Below are positions 35,850-43,416 of a stretch of DNA of 64,000 nt, in pieces. Positions within the stretch are counted from its first letter, which is position 1. Every line of letters begins with the position of its first letter. The position numbers were made by a program, and so were the translations under genes. The notes under the pieces are model-generated. The model made no database searches, was not told the DNA's origin, and saw only the letters and a list, made by a program, of their open reading frames with translations. The DNA is from Colimorpha sp045576855. Its GTDB lineage: Bacteria > Bacteroidota > Bacteroidia > Bacteroidales > P3. The stretch is taken from NCBI GenBank assembly GCA_045576855.1, contig JAZNHG010000025.1, positions 37,220 through 101,219 on the forward strand, written 5' to 3'.

Positions 35850-36682
35850 AATGTTATGCTGTTTTGTTGATTATTGTCTTTGCTGTTTACCTCGATGAGC
35901 TTCACCACCAGGTCGGTCACCATGCGGATGCCGCGGGGTGTGCGCTCGCGGGCCTCTTCCATGCGGGAAAGCAACTCCTGGTTTTCGGGCAAGCGGCGAG
36001 CCATACGGCGCCCCAGGTAGGTACCCTGCAACCCCTCGCGGGTATCGTCGGCCAGGGCTAGCAGGCGTTGCTCAAGGTAATCCAGAGTGTCCTCTTCAAT
36101 GGAAATAACTTCCTCTGCAAAAGCATGTTGTACCTCCATAGCAGTATCTACAGGCATGGGAATGCTTGCTGGAGCCACCTCGGCCAACATCATGGGTTCA
36201 GCCACCAATGGACGCGATGGGACATAGTTCTCGTACACCTCCATCGGGACTTGTGTCTCGACCGGAGCGCCGGCAGGTTTACGTACCGCAGGTTTTGACT
36301 CAGGCAGAACATGTTGCGGAGCGGTGCGTACGGTATCGACGGCAGCTATGGGCTGCACGATGGGCACCGAAGCCACCTGTTGAGGCTCCACGTCGCCACC
36401 ACGTACCAGTTGTAGCGTCAGCGGCGTAACCAACAGCAGAACCACGGCCGCAGCAGCCACCCAGCGCCAACCCTTGCCCCAAAGGGGTCGCGGCGCGGCC
36501 ACATAGCGCACACTCTCGTTGCGCTCCAGCCGTGGCGCCTCGCGGTAGAGGGCTAGCTCCTCGGCAGCTACGGGATGCTCCCGCAGCCAATCCTCTACGA
36601 CACGTCGCTCGGCAGCGGTCAATTCTCCGTCGGCGTATCGGACAAGCCAGAGTTCATAGTTGGTATCGTTAATCGTTTCCAT
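35846..36682 (-). CDS. membrane anti-sigma-factor-like protein
   Basis: A 278-residue protein with a short cytoplasmic N-terminus (TNYELWLVRYADGELTAAER, similar to zinc-less anti-sigma domains), one membrane helix at about residues 75-95 (WVAAAAVVLLLVTPLTLQLV), and a long extracytoplasmic proline/valine-rich tail. The start overlaps the end of the sigma gene by 14 bp, the usual coupling of ECF sigma and anti-sigma genes. The C-terminal periplasmic part has no recognised sensor domain. Confidence 0.8.
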   Translation of the reverse strand: METINDTNYELWLVRYADGELTAAERRVVEDWLREHPVAAEELALYREAPRLERNESVRYVAAPRPLWGKGWRWVAAAAVVLLLVTPLTLQLVRGGDVEPQQVASVPIVQPIAAVDTVRTAPQHVLPESKPAVRKPAGAPVETQVPMEVYENYVPSRPLVAEPMMLAEVAPASIPMPVDTAMEVQHAFAEEVISIEEDTLDYLEQRLLALADDTREGLQGTYLGRRMARRLPENQELLSRMEEARERTPRGIRMVTDLVVKLIEVNSKDNNQQNSITL

Positions 36683-37160
36683 ATCCTAATTTGATTAATT
36701 GTTTACGCATGGCCACGCGGGCACGGAAGAGATATACCTGCACACGGTCGTCGCTCAGTTGAAGTGTCTCCCCTATCTCACGGTAGCTATAACCCTCCAC
36801 ATCGCGCAGTTGCAGAATGGCGCGCTGCACCTCGGGCAGTGTCTGCATCGAACTTTCGATAGCCTCGCTCAAGTCGAAACGCTCGTCGGGCGGTCGCGAA
36901 AGGTCGTCAGCCAATCCGGAAGCATGTTCCTGCACCACACGGCGATGGCGGAAAGCCGACATCAGATGGCGGTAGGCGACCGACAACAGGTAGCTCTTGC
37001 CCTTGTCGGGCTGCACCTGGCTGCGATGAGTCCAGAGTGCCATCAGCGCCTCCTGCACGGCATCCTGGCTGTCGGCATGCGACCCTCCGCAGCGTACCGC
37101 GAAGCGCATCACATCGTCGGACCACCGACTCACACCGTCATTATATTCTCTTTCCGTCAT
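36669..37160 (-). CDS. ECF RNA polymerase sigma factor
   Basis: A 163-residue sigma-70 factor of the ECF type. Region 2 is visible in DSQDAVQEALMALWTHR and the following YLLSVAYRHLMSAFRHR. Region 4 is LPEVQRAILQLRDVEGYSYR with the helix-turn-helix after it. It is the first gene of an operon with an anti-sigma-like membrane protein and a GIN-barrel protein. No canonical promoter is evident upstream, consistent with autoregulation by a different promoter sequence (inference). Confidence 0.9.
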   Translation of the reverse strand: MTEREYNDGVSRWSDDVMRFAVRCGGSHADSQDAVQEALMALWTHRSQVQPDKGKSYLLSVAYRHLMSAFRHRRVVQEHASGLADDLSRPPDERFDLSEAIESSMQTLPEVQRAILQLRDVEGYSYREIGETLQLSDDRVQVYLFRARVAMRKQLIKLGYGND

Positions 37161-37310
37161 TCGCTATATAATCGTCCGAAGGGTGGCAAAACTTACACCC
37201 CAACGAAAAAAAATTTGCCCCATCTTCAAATGCACAATGAAACACTTTGAAAATGAGGCAAAACGTCAATTCTCCACATACACACCGCGGAGATGAAGGC
37301 GCGGCAAATG

Positions 37311-37862
37311 CTATTCCACCCACCGCACATAGTCGGCCTTGCGCGGCAGGGCCGGCGGCAGCGGTTTGGCAGGATAGCCCAGCACCACATGGTCGATACC
37401 GACATAGTTGCCCTCCACACCCAGGTCGGCCAGCAGACGACGACCTTCGTCGCCCTCGAACTCCTGACGGGCACGATGCACCCAGCAGGCAGCCAGCCCG
37501 CAGGCATGAGCCGCATTGAGCAGCGTGGTGACCACGGCACATCCATCTTCGAAGTGGGTGGTGACATCGGCATCGGCCAAGACCACCAGCACCACCGGAG
37601 CACCATAGAAGGGGTCGAAACCCTCGGCCGGATGGTTGGGCGAGAGCGAGCTCCAGATGCGGGCATTCAGCCGGCTGAGCCGATCACGCATAGCACGATT
37701 GGTCACGGCCACAATGAGGGGGCTCTGCTTGCCGTGACCCGTGGGGGCATAAGTGCCCACCTCGCAGATGCGCGCTATCACGTCGCGCGGCGGCATCTGG
37801 TCGGTGAAGGCGCGGCAACTGCGGCGCGTGGCGAGACATTCCAAAGCATCCATACACATCAC
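37311..37862 (-). CDS. nitroreductase-family FMN oxidoreductase
   Basis: A 183-residue nitroreductase-fold protein. The N-terminal RRSCRAFTDQMPPRDVI supplies the FMN phosphate-binding arginines; TYAPTGHGKQSP and the C-terminal GYPAKPLPP are further family marks. These enzymes reduce nitro compounds or quinones with NAD(P)H. The start overlaps by 4 bp the stop of the small lipoprotein gene upstream, so the two are co-transcribed. Length is at the short end of the family. Confidence 0.9.
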   Translation of the reverse strand: MMCMDALECLATRRSCRAFTDQMPPRDVIARICEVGTYAPTGHGKQSPLIVAVTNRAMRDRLSRLNARIWSSLSPNHPAEGFDPFYGAPVVLVVLADADVTTHFEDGCAVVTTLLNAAHACGLAACWVHRARQEFEGDEGRRLLADLGVEGNYVGIDHVVLGYPAKPLPPALPRKADYVRWVE

Positions 37863-38302
37863 TGTTTCAACGTATTGAGCAGAGTCACGATGGTTGCCAC
37901 GGTCGAAGCCGTCTGGGCCATCTTGTCCACACTGACATTGCTCAGCCCGACACTGTTAATCAGCTTGTCGACAAAGCTCGTGGCATTGGCAGCGGTGATG
38001 AGGCCGGCCGAGCTGGCTATGAGGCCCGTAGTGAAGGCATTGCGGTAGGCCGTGTCCTCCTTGTGCTGCTGTAGCTCGGAATAGGCGGTGGCCAGCGCCA
38101 GGGCATTGGTCAGATTGTTGCCCGCGGTGAGGTCCATCTTGCCGGTGCTTTTGTAACTGCTGTAGAGTCCCTGCACGGCGGTGCCGCATGCTTTACCCGA
38201 CGCCTGGGCGACGGAATTGCTCGACGAAGCCGACTGCAGAAGGCTGCACGATGTCATCGCCAGCGTGGCGACGCACATCAAAAGAAGTCCTATACGTTTC
38301 AT
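37859..38302 (-). CDS. small lipoprotein, unknown family
   Basis: A 147-residue lipoprotein. ATG 38302 gives a good signal peptide ending in AMTSC (Cys19); an in-frame ATG 27 bp further upstream would only extend it. The mature part is alanine/serine/threonine-rich and helical, with a repeated pattern around NALALATAY and ITAANATSFVDK. I do not recognise a family. It is coupled to the nitroreductase gene by a 4-bp overlap. Confidence 0.72.
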   Translation of the reverse strand: MKRIGLLLMCVATLAMTSCSLLQSASSSNSVAQASGKACGTAVQGLYSSYKSTGKMDLTAGNNLTNALALATAYSELQQHKEDTAYRNAFTTGLIASSAGLITAANATSFVDKLINSVGLSNVSVDKMAQTASTVATIVTLLNTLKQ

Positions 38303-38344
38303 AATAAGTTTATTAATATAGTTAAACATTTTATTTCAACGCTG

Positions 38345-38352
38345 CAAAGATA
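38345..38352 (-). promoter_or_regulatory. -7 element upstream of small lipoprotein gene
   Basis: TATCTTTG followed by C on the minus strand, 43 bp from the start codon; no good -33 box is seen. Confidence 0.55.
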
Positions 38353-38496
38353 CACAAAACAATTGGATTATTCACCACCAGACAAACATTTTTTCCCAGT
38401 CAGAGGACTATGGGCGGAAGGCAGACGCCCGAAGGCGGAGAGCCGACAACAAGGACCCAACCTCTACCATTCACCCTATATCCTCCCATCTTTCCC

Positions 38497-38566
38497 CTAC
38501 CCAACTCCTACTCGAGTAGGTGATGGATAGGCGTTGGGTAGGCGATGAGTAGGAGTTGAGTAGGAG
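38497..38566. repeat. CTACCCAACTCCTACTC inverted array
   Basis: CCTACTCGAGTAGG (38507-38520) is a perfect 14-bp palindrome. CTACCCAAC (38497-38505) is complementary to GTTGGGTAG (38533-38541), and the left arm also pairs with GAGTAGGAGTTGAGTAGG (38547-38564). The remainder of the 38303-38834 gap holds promoters for the flanking genes and no coding sequence that I can see. Confidence 0.75.
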
Positions 38567-38748
38567 GGGGTACTGGGAAGACCTGTCTTTCAGTGGGTTG
38601 CAAGGGGTACTTTTTCGGTCCGCGAGGAGCTTTTTTCAAAAAACAATCACTTTTTTGACAGAGCCATGCAGCATAGATTTAAACAGCTGAAACACTGCAT
38701 TTAAGGAGAAAATTTGTCACAAAAGGCCGTTTATTGTAAAAAAATTCA

Positions 38749-38757
38749 TATCTTTGC
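38749..38757 (+). promoter_or_regulatory. -7 element of corA-like gene
   Basis: TATCTTTGC matches the Bacteroidota -7 consensus, about 78 bp upstream of the start codon. An unusually strong Shine-Dalgarno sequence AAGGAGGT (38821-38828) precedes the ATG by 6 bp. Confidence 0.7.
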
Positions 38758-38834
38758 AGCGTCGAACAAAACCAGTAATCCGAATGTAGACCGCTGAACA
38801 TCAGTTTTCAAAACCAAAGAAAGGAGGTGCTAAA

Positions 38835-39761
38835 ATGATAGAAAAAATACAGTACCAGTCGCTACAGTGGCTTGATATCACCAATCCCAGCGAGAAAGAC
38901 TATGCAGTGTTGCTCAACGACTATCAGTTCCACCCCCTCGACATTGAAGACTGCCGCGGCACTACCCAGCGTCCGAAACTGGACGAATACGACGACTACT
39001 ATTTCCTCATTCTGCATTTCCCCTATTTCGACCGCGACAACAAGACGGTGCGCATCCGCGAGGTGAAGCTCTTCTGGGGCAGGGACTATATCATCACCGT
39101 GGGCAAGGCGCACTGGGTGGTGAAGAAACTCTTCGACGACATGCGCGAAGACCTGGCCGAGGGCGACGAGGAGACACAGGAGATGATGGCCAGCAGCGAC
39201 CAGCTGCTCTACCATATCCTGAACCGTCTGATGCTGGAAACCAACACCCTGGTGCAGCGCATCGGTTCGGAAGTGGACCTGATCAACTATGATATCTTCA
39301 ACCGTCGCGCCCGCAGCATCATCGAGCAGATATCCGTCACGCGGCGCAATATCATTATGCTCAACACCACCTTCCGCGCCCAACTGCGCGTGCTGCACCT
39401 CTTCGAAAGCGGCGGCGTCAAAGGGTTTGTCGACCCCGAGGTGCTGGAGATGGACGACTACTGGGGCAACATCCTGGACCAATACCAGAAGATGTACGAC
39501 TCGATTGAGGACTATGGAGAATTGATCGAAGGTCTGTCGCAGACGTTCGACTCGTTGCTGACCAACCGCACCAACGAAATCATGCGCGTGCTGACCTATT
39601 TCTCCACCATCATGCTGCCGCTGACGGTGGTCACCGGTTTCTTCGGCATGAATGTCGACTTCCCCTTCCCGATGGGGCATGCCACCTTCTGGGTGATTTT
39701 GAGTGCCTTGGCGTTGCTCACCGGCGGCCTCATCTTCTTTTTCCACCAGCGCACCAAATAG
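38835..39761 (+). CDS. corA: CorA-family divalent metal ion transporter
   Basis: A 308-residue CorA-type channel. A large cytoplasmic alpha/beta and helical funnel domain occupies residues 1-245. Two C-terminal membrane helices follow, with the selectivity motif GMN in TGFFGMNVDFPF between them and a basic end (HQRTK). It takes up Mg2+ or possibly Co2+/Ni2+ down the membrane potential. It is a single gene with its own promoter, strong ribosome-binding site and a candidate terminator hairpin about 90 bp after the stop. Confidence 0.93.
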   Translation: MIEKIQYQSLQWLDITNPSEKDYAVLLNDYQFHPLDIEDCRGTTQRPKLDEYDDYYFLILHFPYFDRDNKTVRIREVKLFWGRDYIITVGKAHWVVKKLFDDMREDLAEGDEETQEMMASSDQLLYHILNRLMLETNTLVQRIGSEVDLINYDIFNRRARSIIEQISVTRRNIIMLNTTFRAQLRVLHLFESGGVKGFVDPEVLEMDDYWGNILDQYQKMYDSIEDYGELIEGLSQTFDSLLTNRTNEIMRVLTYFSTIMLPLTVVTGFFGMNVDFPFPMGHATFWVILSALALLTGGLIFFFHQRTK

Positions 39762-39849
39762 CGGTTTGAGGGCGGAGGGCGGAGGTTTGAGGTGAGAGTC
39801 GCCACCCTCCGCTCTAACAAAGTTGTTGAAAGATTGTTGAAATCATTTA

Positions 39850-39880
39850 CCCCGCGTGGACTACGATGCGGGGTTTATTG
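39850..39880 (+). terminator. candidate terminator after corA-like gene
   Basis: CCCCGC (39850-39855) and GCGGGG (39868-39873) form a 6-bp stem with a 12-nt loop, followed by TTTATTGTG. It overlaps the promoter region of the next gene. Confidence 0.5.
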
Positions 39881-39882
39881 TG

Positions 39883-39890
39883 TATCTTTG
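39883..39890 (+). promoter_or_regulatory. -7 element of the glycosyltransferase operon
   Basis: TATCTTTG, 24 bp upstream of the ATG at 39914. The -33 region is occupied by the corA terminator hairpin and shows no clear TTTG. Confidence 0.6.
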
Positions 39891-39913
39891 TGGTCTAAAA
39901 TTTGAGTGCAAAG

Positions 39914-41089
39914 ATGTTCGATTTTAGTGGATTTCTCACTGATACCTACGCCATTGCGCTGGCAGCCCTGATGCTGGCGGCATTGGTGTATTTGTGTATT
40001 CACTATGGTTTGTTCCATTTCCGTGTGGGACGCTACGGCCTGAAAAAGAGTCAACCGATAGCTGACGACGACCTGCCGCCCGTCAGCGTGGTGCTCACCG
40101 CCCGCAACGACGCCGCCTGGCTCAAAGAGAATCTGGTCTACCTGCTTGAGCAGGAATACCCGCAGTTCGAGGTGGTGGTGGTGGACTATCTGTCGAAAGA
40201 CGACACCGAGTTTGTGCTCAAGCTTCTGAAAGACTATTACCCCCACCTGAAGGTGGTGCCGTTCAAGGAGGATGTCAACCTCTTCCAAGGCAAGAAATAC
40301 CCACTCTCCATCGGTATCAAAAGCACCAAGAACGACATTCTGATGCTGGCCGACCCAGACTGCACCCCTAAAAACCTGCACTGGCTGCGCGGCATGGTGC
40401 GTGGCTACCGCAACCAAACCACGGGCCGCAAGGGCGACGAGACACAGATTGTGCTCGGCTACTGCGGCGTGAAGCGCACCAAGACCCTGCTGGGCGTGCT
40501 GCAGCAATACGACGCACTGGCCTATGGCGCTCAGTATCTGGGCAGCGCACTGCTGGGACACCCCTATACCGGGTCGGGCCGCAACCTGAGCTACCGCCGT
40601 TCTTTCTTCTTCAAGCAGGGGGCCTTTATCCGACACTACGATGTAGCCGACGGGTCGGACGACCTCTTTGTCTACCAGAACGCTACGCGTCGCAACACAA
40701 CAATATGCATCGACAGCGATGCCTGTCTGATGGCTGAACCGCGCAAGCACTTCTACCAATGGCACGACGACCGGCGCCACCGCGTGGCAACCCGCAACCG
40801 CCACAGTCTGGCCGACCGTGTGCGCGAGAGTCTGCCCACATGGGCCAACGCCCTCTTCTACACCGCCGCCGTGCTACTGGTGCTGCGCGGCACACTGCCG
40901 TGGCTGGTGGTATTGGCTGCAGTTGTACTCAAATGGACTTGGCAAATCGTCAGTTTCTCAAGACTTACCAAACGCTTCGAGGGTGGTTTGGTACACCTTG
41001 CGGCACCGTTGTTTGAAATTTATTTTATGATTGCAAATACTATTTTAATACTTTTGCCGTTATCCAACAACAGAAAGTTTAAAAAGTAA
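39914..41089 (+). CDS. membrane-bound family 2 glycosyltransferase
   Basis: A 391-residue GT2 enzyme. One N-terminal membrane helix is followed by a GT-A domain with PPVSVVLTARNDAAWL, the acidic motif ADPDC, and a QWHDDRRHR segment (Q/RxxRW-like site). Two membrane helices close the protein. I use ATG 39914 rather than an in-frame TTG at 39902. Similar proteins transfer sugars to envelope polymers or lipids. The following ECF sigma gene starts with GTG directly after its stop, so the four genes to 43091 form one operon. Confidence 0.87.
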   Translation: MFDFSGFLTDTYAIALAALMLAALVYLCIHYGLFHFRVGRYGLKKSQPIADDDLPPVSVVLTARNDAAWLKENLVYLLEQEYPQFEVVVVDYLSKDDTEFVLKLLKDYYPHLKVVPFKEDVNLFQGKKYPLSIGIKSTKNDILMLADPDCTPKNLHWLRGMVRGYRNQTTGRKGDETQIVLGYCGVKRTKTLLGVLQQYDALAYGAQYLGSALLGHPYTGSGRNLSYRRSFFFKQGAFIRHYDVADGSDDLFVYQNATRRNTTICIDSDACLMAEPRKHFYQWHDDRRHRVATRNRHSLADRVRESLPTWANALFYTAAVLLVLRGTLPWLVVLAAVVLKWTWQIVSFSRLTKRFEGGLVHLAAPLFEIYFMIANTILILLPLSNNRKFKK

Positions 41090-41695
41090 GTGGAGACAAC
41101 AGCAACACAGACACGCCTGCAACGCGACTATGAACTAGTCTGCGACGCTCGTGACCACGGCGACCGCAAGGCATATGCCGACCTGATGGCCACCTATCGT
41201 GAGCCGCTCTACTTGCTTTTGCTCCGCATGACCCGCAACACCACCACGGCATCCGACCTCACCATCGAGACCTTCGGCAAGGCATTCATGCAGTTGCACC
41301 GTTATGCCCCCACCTCCACTTTCAGCGCATGGCTCTACAGCATCGGTGTGCACACCTACATAGACCACCTGCGCCGCAACCGACTGGAGACCATACCGCT
41401 GAGCGCCACCGAACAGTCGCCCGACGGCGAATACATCGAATACCCGATACCCTCCAACCAGCCTAACCCGGAGGAGTCTATGATACGCATGCAGCGCGAC
41501 GAGGCGCTGAAGCAGATTGTGGACCAGATGAAGGAGCCCTACCGTCAGATAATCCGAATGCGATACTACGACGACCTCAGCTACGAGGAGATTGCTTCGA
41601 AGCTCAGCATACCATTGGGCACAGTCAAGGTGCGCCTCTCGCGCGCCAAGACCCTGTTGGCCGCCATCGTGAAACAGAAAGGAGTGGAACTATGA
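41090..41695 (+). CDS. ECF-type RNA polymerase sigma factor
   Basis: A 201-residue sigma factor. Region 2 (YREPLYLLLLRMTRNTTTAS to FSAWLYSIGVHTYIDHLRRN) and region 4 (QIVDQMKEPYRQIIRMRYYD followed by EIASKLSIPLGTVKVRLSRA) are both clear. The start is GTG 41090, immediately after the glycosyltransferase stop; no better start exists. There is no anti-sigma gene next to it. The next gene encodes an outer-membrane-type protein and overlaps it by 4 bp. Confidence 0.9.
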   Translation: METTATQTRLQRDYELVCDARDHGDRKAYADLMATYREPLYLLLLRMTRNTTTASDLTIETFGKAFMQLHRYAPTSTFSAWLYSIGVHTYIDHLRRNRLETIPLSATEQSPDGEYIEYPIPSNQPNPEESMIRMQRDEALKQIVDQMKEPYRQIIRMRYYDDLSYEEIASKLSIPLGTVKVRLSRAKTLLAAIVKQKGVEL

Positions 41696-42564
41696 AGCGC
41701 GCACTCCTGATTCTCACCACACTGCTGCTTGCCGCATCGGCCACCGCCGACGACGGCAAGCCTCCGAGTCGCGGACTGGCTTTCTTTGCCAATGCCGGCG
41801 CCTTCCGCGCCAGCGACGTCACGGCCAACTTCTACTCTGGCCGCGAGGGTAACGCTAATACCATCTATCGTGTGTTGCACAGCAACAGCTACGGCACCGA
41901 GATATGGCAAAGGCTCGTCAGCCAAGGGGCCATCTCGCCGTCGGCTGTGGGCAGTTATAACCAGTTGCAGGTGGTAGAATGGGCCGAGATGGAATACCGC
42001 ATCACCTACCAAATAGGCATTGGTTTGCGCTACGACTATGCATCGGGCTTTGGATGGCTCCTGCGGGCCGATATCACCCGTCTCAACGCCATCGGGGCAT
42101 TCAACCTCAGCGCCAACAACGGCACCGGCATCCTGGGCAGTGACCCCTATATCCGCTGTGGCTTGCTCGGCAAGGAAGACCGCATCAGTATCGACCTGGC
42201 ACTGACGCGTTCCGTGGATTTAGGAAACAATCTCAGTTTGGAACTGGACCTCGGAGCATCGCTTATCAACACCAAAGTCAAAGACAATCTAATGGAGATT
42301 GCCGGTGGCACTTGGTCTATACTGGATGTCTGGGGCGACCGTACCCCCGATGTCGGCGTGGGAGAATACGAATATATGAACCAGGGCGGCATCGGCTATG
42401 GTGTATTCGTCAGCGCCCTGTTCGGCTACAGCCTGCCCGGCATCGGCGCCATCAAGGCGGGCTATACCTGCTATCATGCCCAAACCGTCCTCGAAGGCTA
42501 CACTGCCTGGGGATGGCAACATATGCTTGGACTTAGAATTGAAATGAACAATATATTATTATGA
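41692..42564 (+). CDS. putative outer-membrane beta-barrel protein
   Basis: A 290-residue exported protein with a signal peptide (ends near ATADD). The mature chain alternates hydrophobic and polar residues, with several aromatic-ended strands and a last strand MLGLRIEMNNILL, as in Bacteroidota outer-membrane barrels. No family is recognised. It overlaps both neighbours by 4 bp, the sigma factor upstream and the GNAT gene downstream, so it is tightly coupled to a regulatory operon. Confidence 0.7.
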   Translation: MKRALLILTTLLLAASATADDGKPPSRGLAFFANAGAFRASDVTANFYSGREGNANTIYRVLHSNSYGTEIWQRLVSQGAISPSAVGSYNQLQVVEWAEMEYRITYQIGIGLRYDYASGFGWLLRADITRLNAIGAFNLSANNGTGILGSDPYIRCGLLGKEDRISIDLALTRSVDLGNNLSLELDLGASLINTKVKDNLMEIAGGTWSILDVWGDRTPDVGVGEYEYMNQGGIGYGVFVSALFGYSLPGIGAIKAGYTCYHAQTVLEGYTAWGWQHMLGLRIEMNNILL

Positions 42565-43091
42565 TAACATTTACAAACTTAGCAGACAGCGACCATTCGC
42601 ACTTTGCACAAGAATTGTTCGAAGAGGCGTTCCCCGAACAGGAACGCCCGCCCTTCAGTAGACTCCGGCAGCGCGATGCCGGCAAATTCCATTTCCTCGT
42701 GGCCGAAAACGGCGACGAGCCGGTAGGCATCCTCACCTACTGGACATTCGACGAGCTCGTCTATGTAGAGCATTTCGCCATAGCTGAAGAGCTCCGCAAC
42801 CAGGGTCTCGGCAAAGCCGTGTTCCTCACCTTTCTCTCACAGCAGCAGGAACAGGTAGTGCTGGAAGTGGAGCTGCCCAACACCGAAGAGGCAGACCACC
42901 GCGTAGAATTCTATGCCAGCATGGGCTTCTTCCAAAACCCACAGCCCTACGTACAGCCCTCATACCACAACGATGGCCGCACGGTACCTATGATTATCAT
43001 GTCGAAATACGAGTTGGACGATGACGAATTTTCCGAAATACGGGACCTCCTGCACCGTGAAGTGTATGGTTCGAAACCCATTTCGGCATAA
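42561..43091 (+). CDS. GNAT-family N-acetyltransferase
   Basis: A 176-residue acetyltransferase. The acetyl-CoA motif A is EELRNQGLGKAVFLTF (R/QxxGxG/A type) near residue 80, after the strand FDELVYVEHFAIA. The substrate is unknown. It is the last gene of the glycosyltransferase-sigma-OMP operon and starts in a 4-bp overlap with the OMP gene. Confidence 0.88.
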   Translation: MITFTNLADSDHSHFAQELFEEAFPEQERPPFSRLRQRDAGKFHFLVAENGDEPVGILTYWTFDELVYVEHFAIAEELRNQGLGKAVFLTFLSQQQEQVVLEVELPNTEEADHRVEFYASMGFFQNPQPYVQPSYHNDGRTVPMIIMSKYELDDDEFSEIRDLLHREVYGSKPISA

Positions 43092-43161
43092 AAATCCTTC
43101 ATCCGTACAGCACTGTATTGCAAAACGTTACTAAGAAAAAAGAAAAATATTTCAAAAAAAA

Positions 43162-43193
43162 TTTGGTCAGTATTCAAAAAGTTAGTACTTTTG
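43162..43193 (+). promoter_or_regulatory. consensus promoter of tRNA-Arg
   Basis: TTTG (43162-43165), a 20-nt spacer, then TACTTTTG (43186-43193) followed by C. It lies 40 bp upstream of the tRNA. Confidence 0.85.
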
Positions 43194-43233
43194 CACTCGC
43201 TTTCAGGGAAAGAAAAGCCCGAAAATGCAAGAT

Positions 43234-43307
43234 GGCTCCTTAGCTCAACTGAATAGAGCATCTGACTACGGATCAGAAGGTTGCAGGTTTGAATCCTGCA
43301 GGAGTCA
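43234..43307 (+). tRNA. tRNA-Arg (anticodon ACG)
   Basis: A 74-nt tRNA starting GGCTCCT, paired with AGGAGTC at the 3' end and discriminator A. The D-arm contains TAGCTCAACTGAATAGAGCA, the anticodon arm is CTGACTACGGATCAG with anticodon ACG, and the T-arm has GGTTTGAATCC. CCA is not encoded. It has its own promoter and terminator. Confidence 0.95.
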
Positions 43308-43314
43308 CAGAAGA

Positions 43315-43342
43315 AAGGAACTCAGAACGAGTTCCTTTTTTT
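43315..43342 (+). terminator. intrinsic terminator of tRNA-Arg
   Basis: AAGGAACTC (43315-43323), loop AGAAC, GAGTTCCTT (43329-43337), followed by a run of T. Confidence 0.9.
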
Positions 43343-43363
43343 ATTCCCTCAGCACAAGTTTAT

Positions 43364-43395
43364 TTTGCCATGTCACAAAAAACACGTATTTTTGC
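43364..43395 (+). promoter_or_regulatory. consensus promoter of the large T9SS cargo gene
   Basis: TTTG (43364-43367), a 19-nt spacer, TATTTTTG (43387-43394) followed by C, 22 bp upstream of the ATG. Confidence 0.85.
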
Positions 43396-43416
43396 ATTTG
43401 ATATCAAAATAAAAAG

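Noticed and set aside
38640..38834. Mg2+ riboswitch before the corA-like gene
   Set aside because: The leader after the -7 element is only about 70 nt and shows no conserved M-box-like or ykoY-like stems; only a strong ribosome-binding site stands out.
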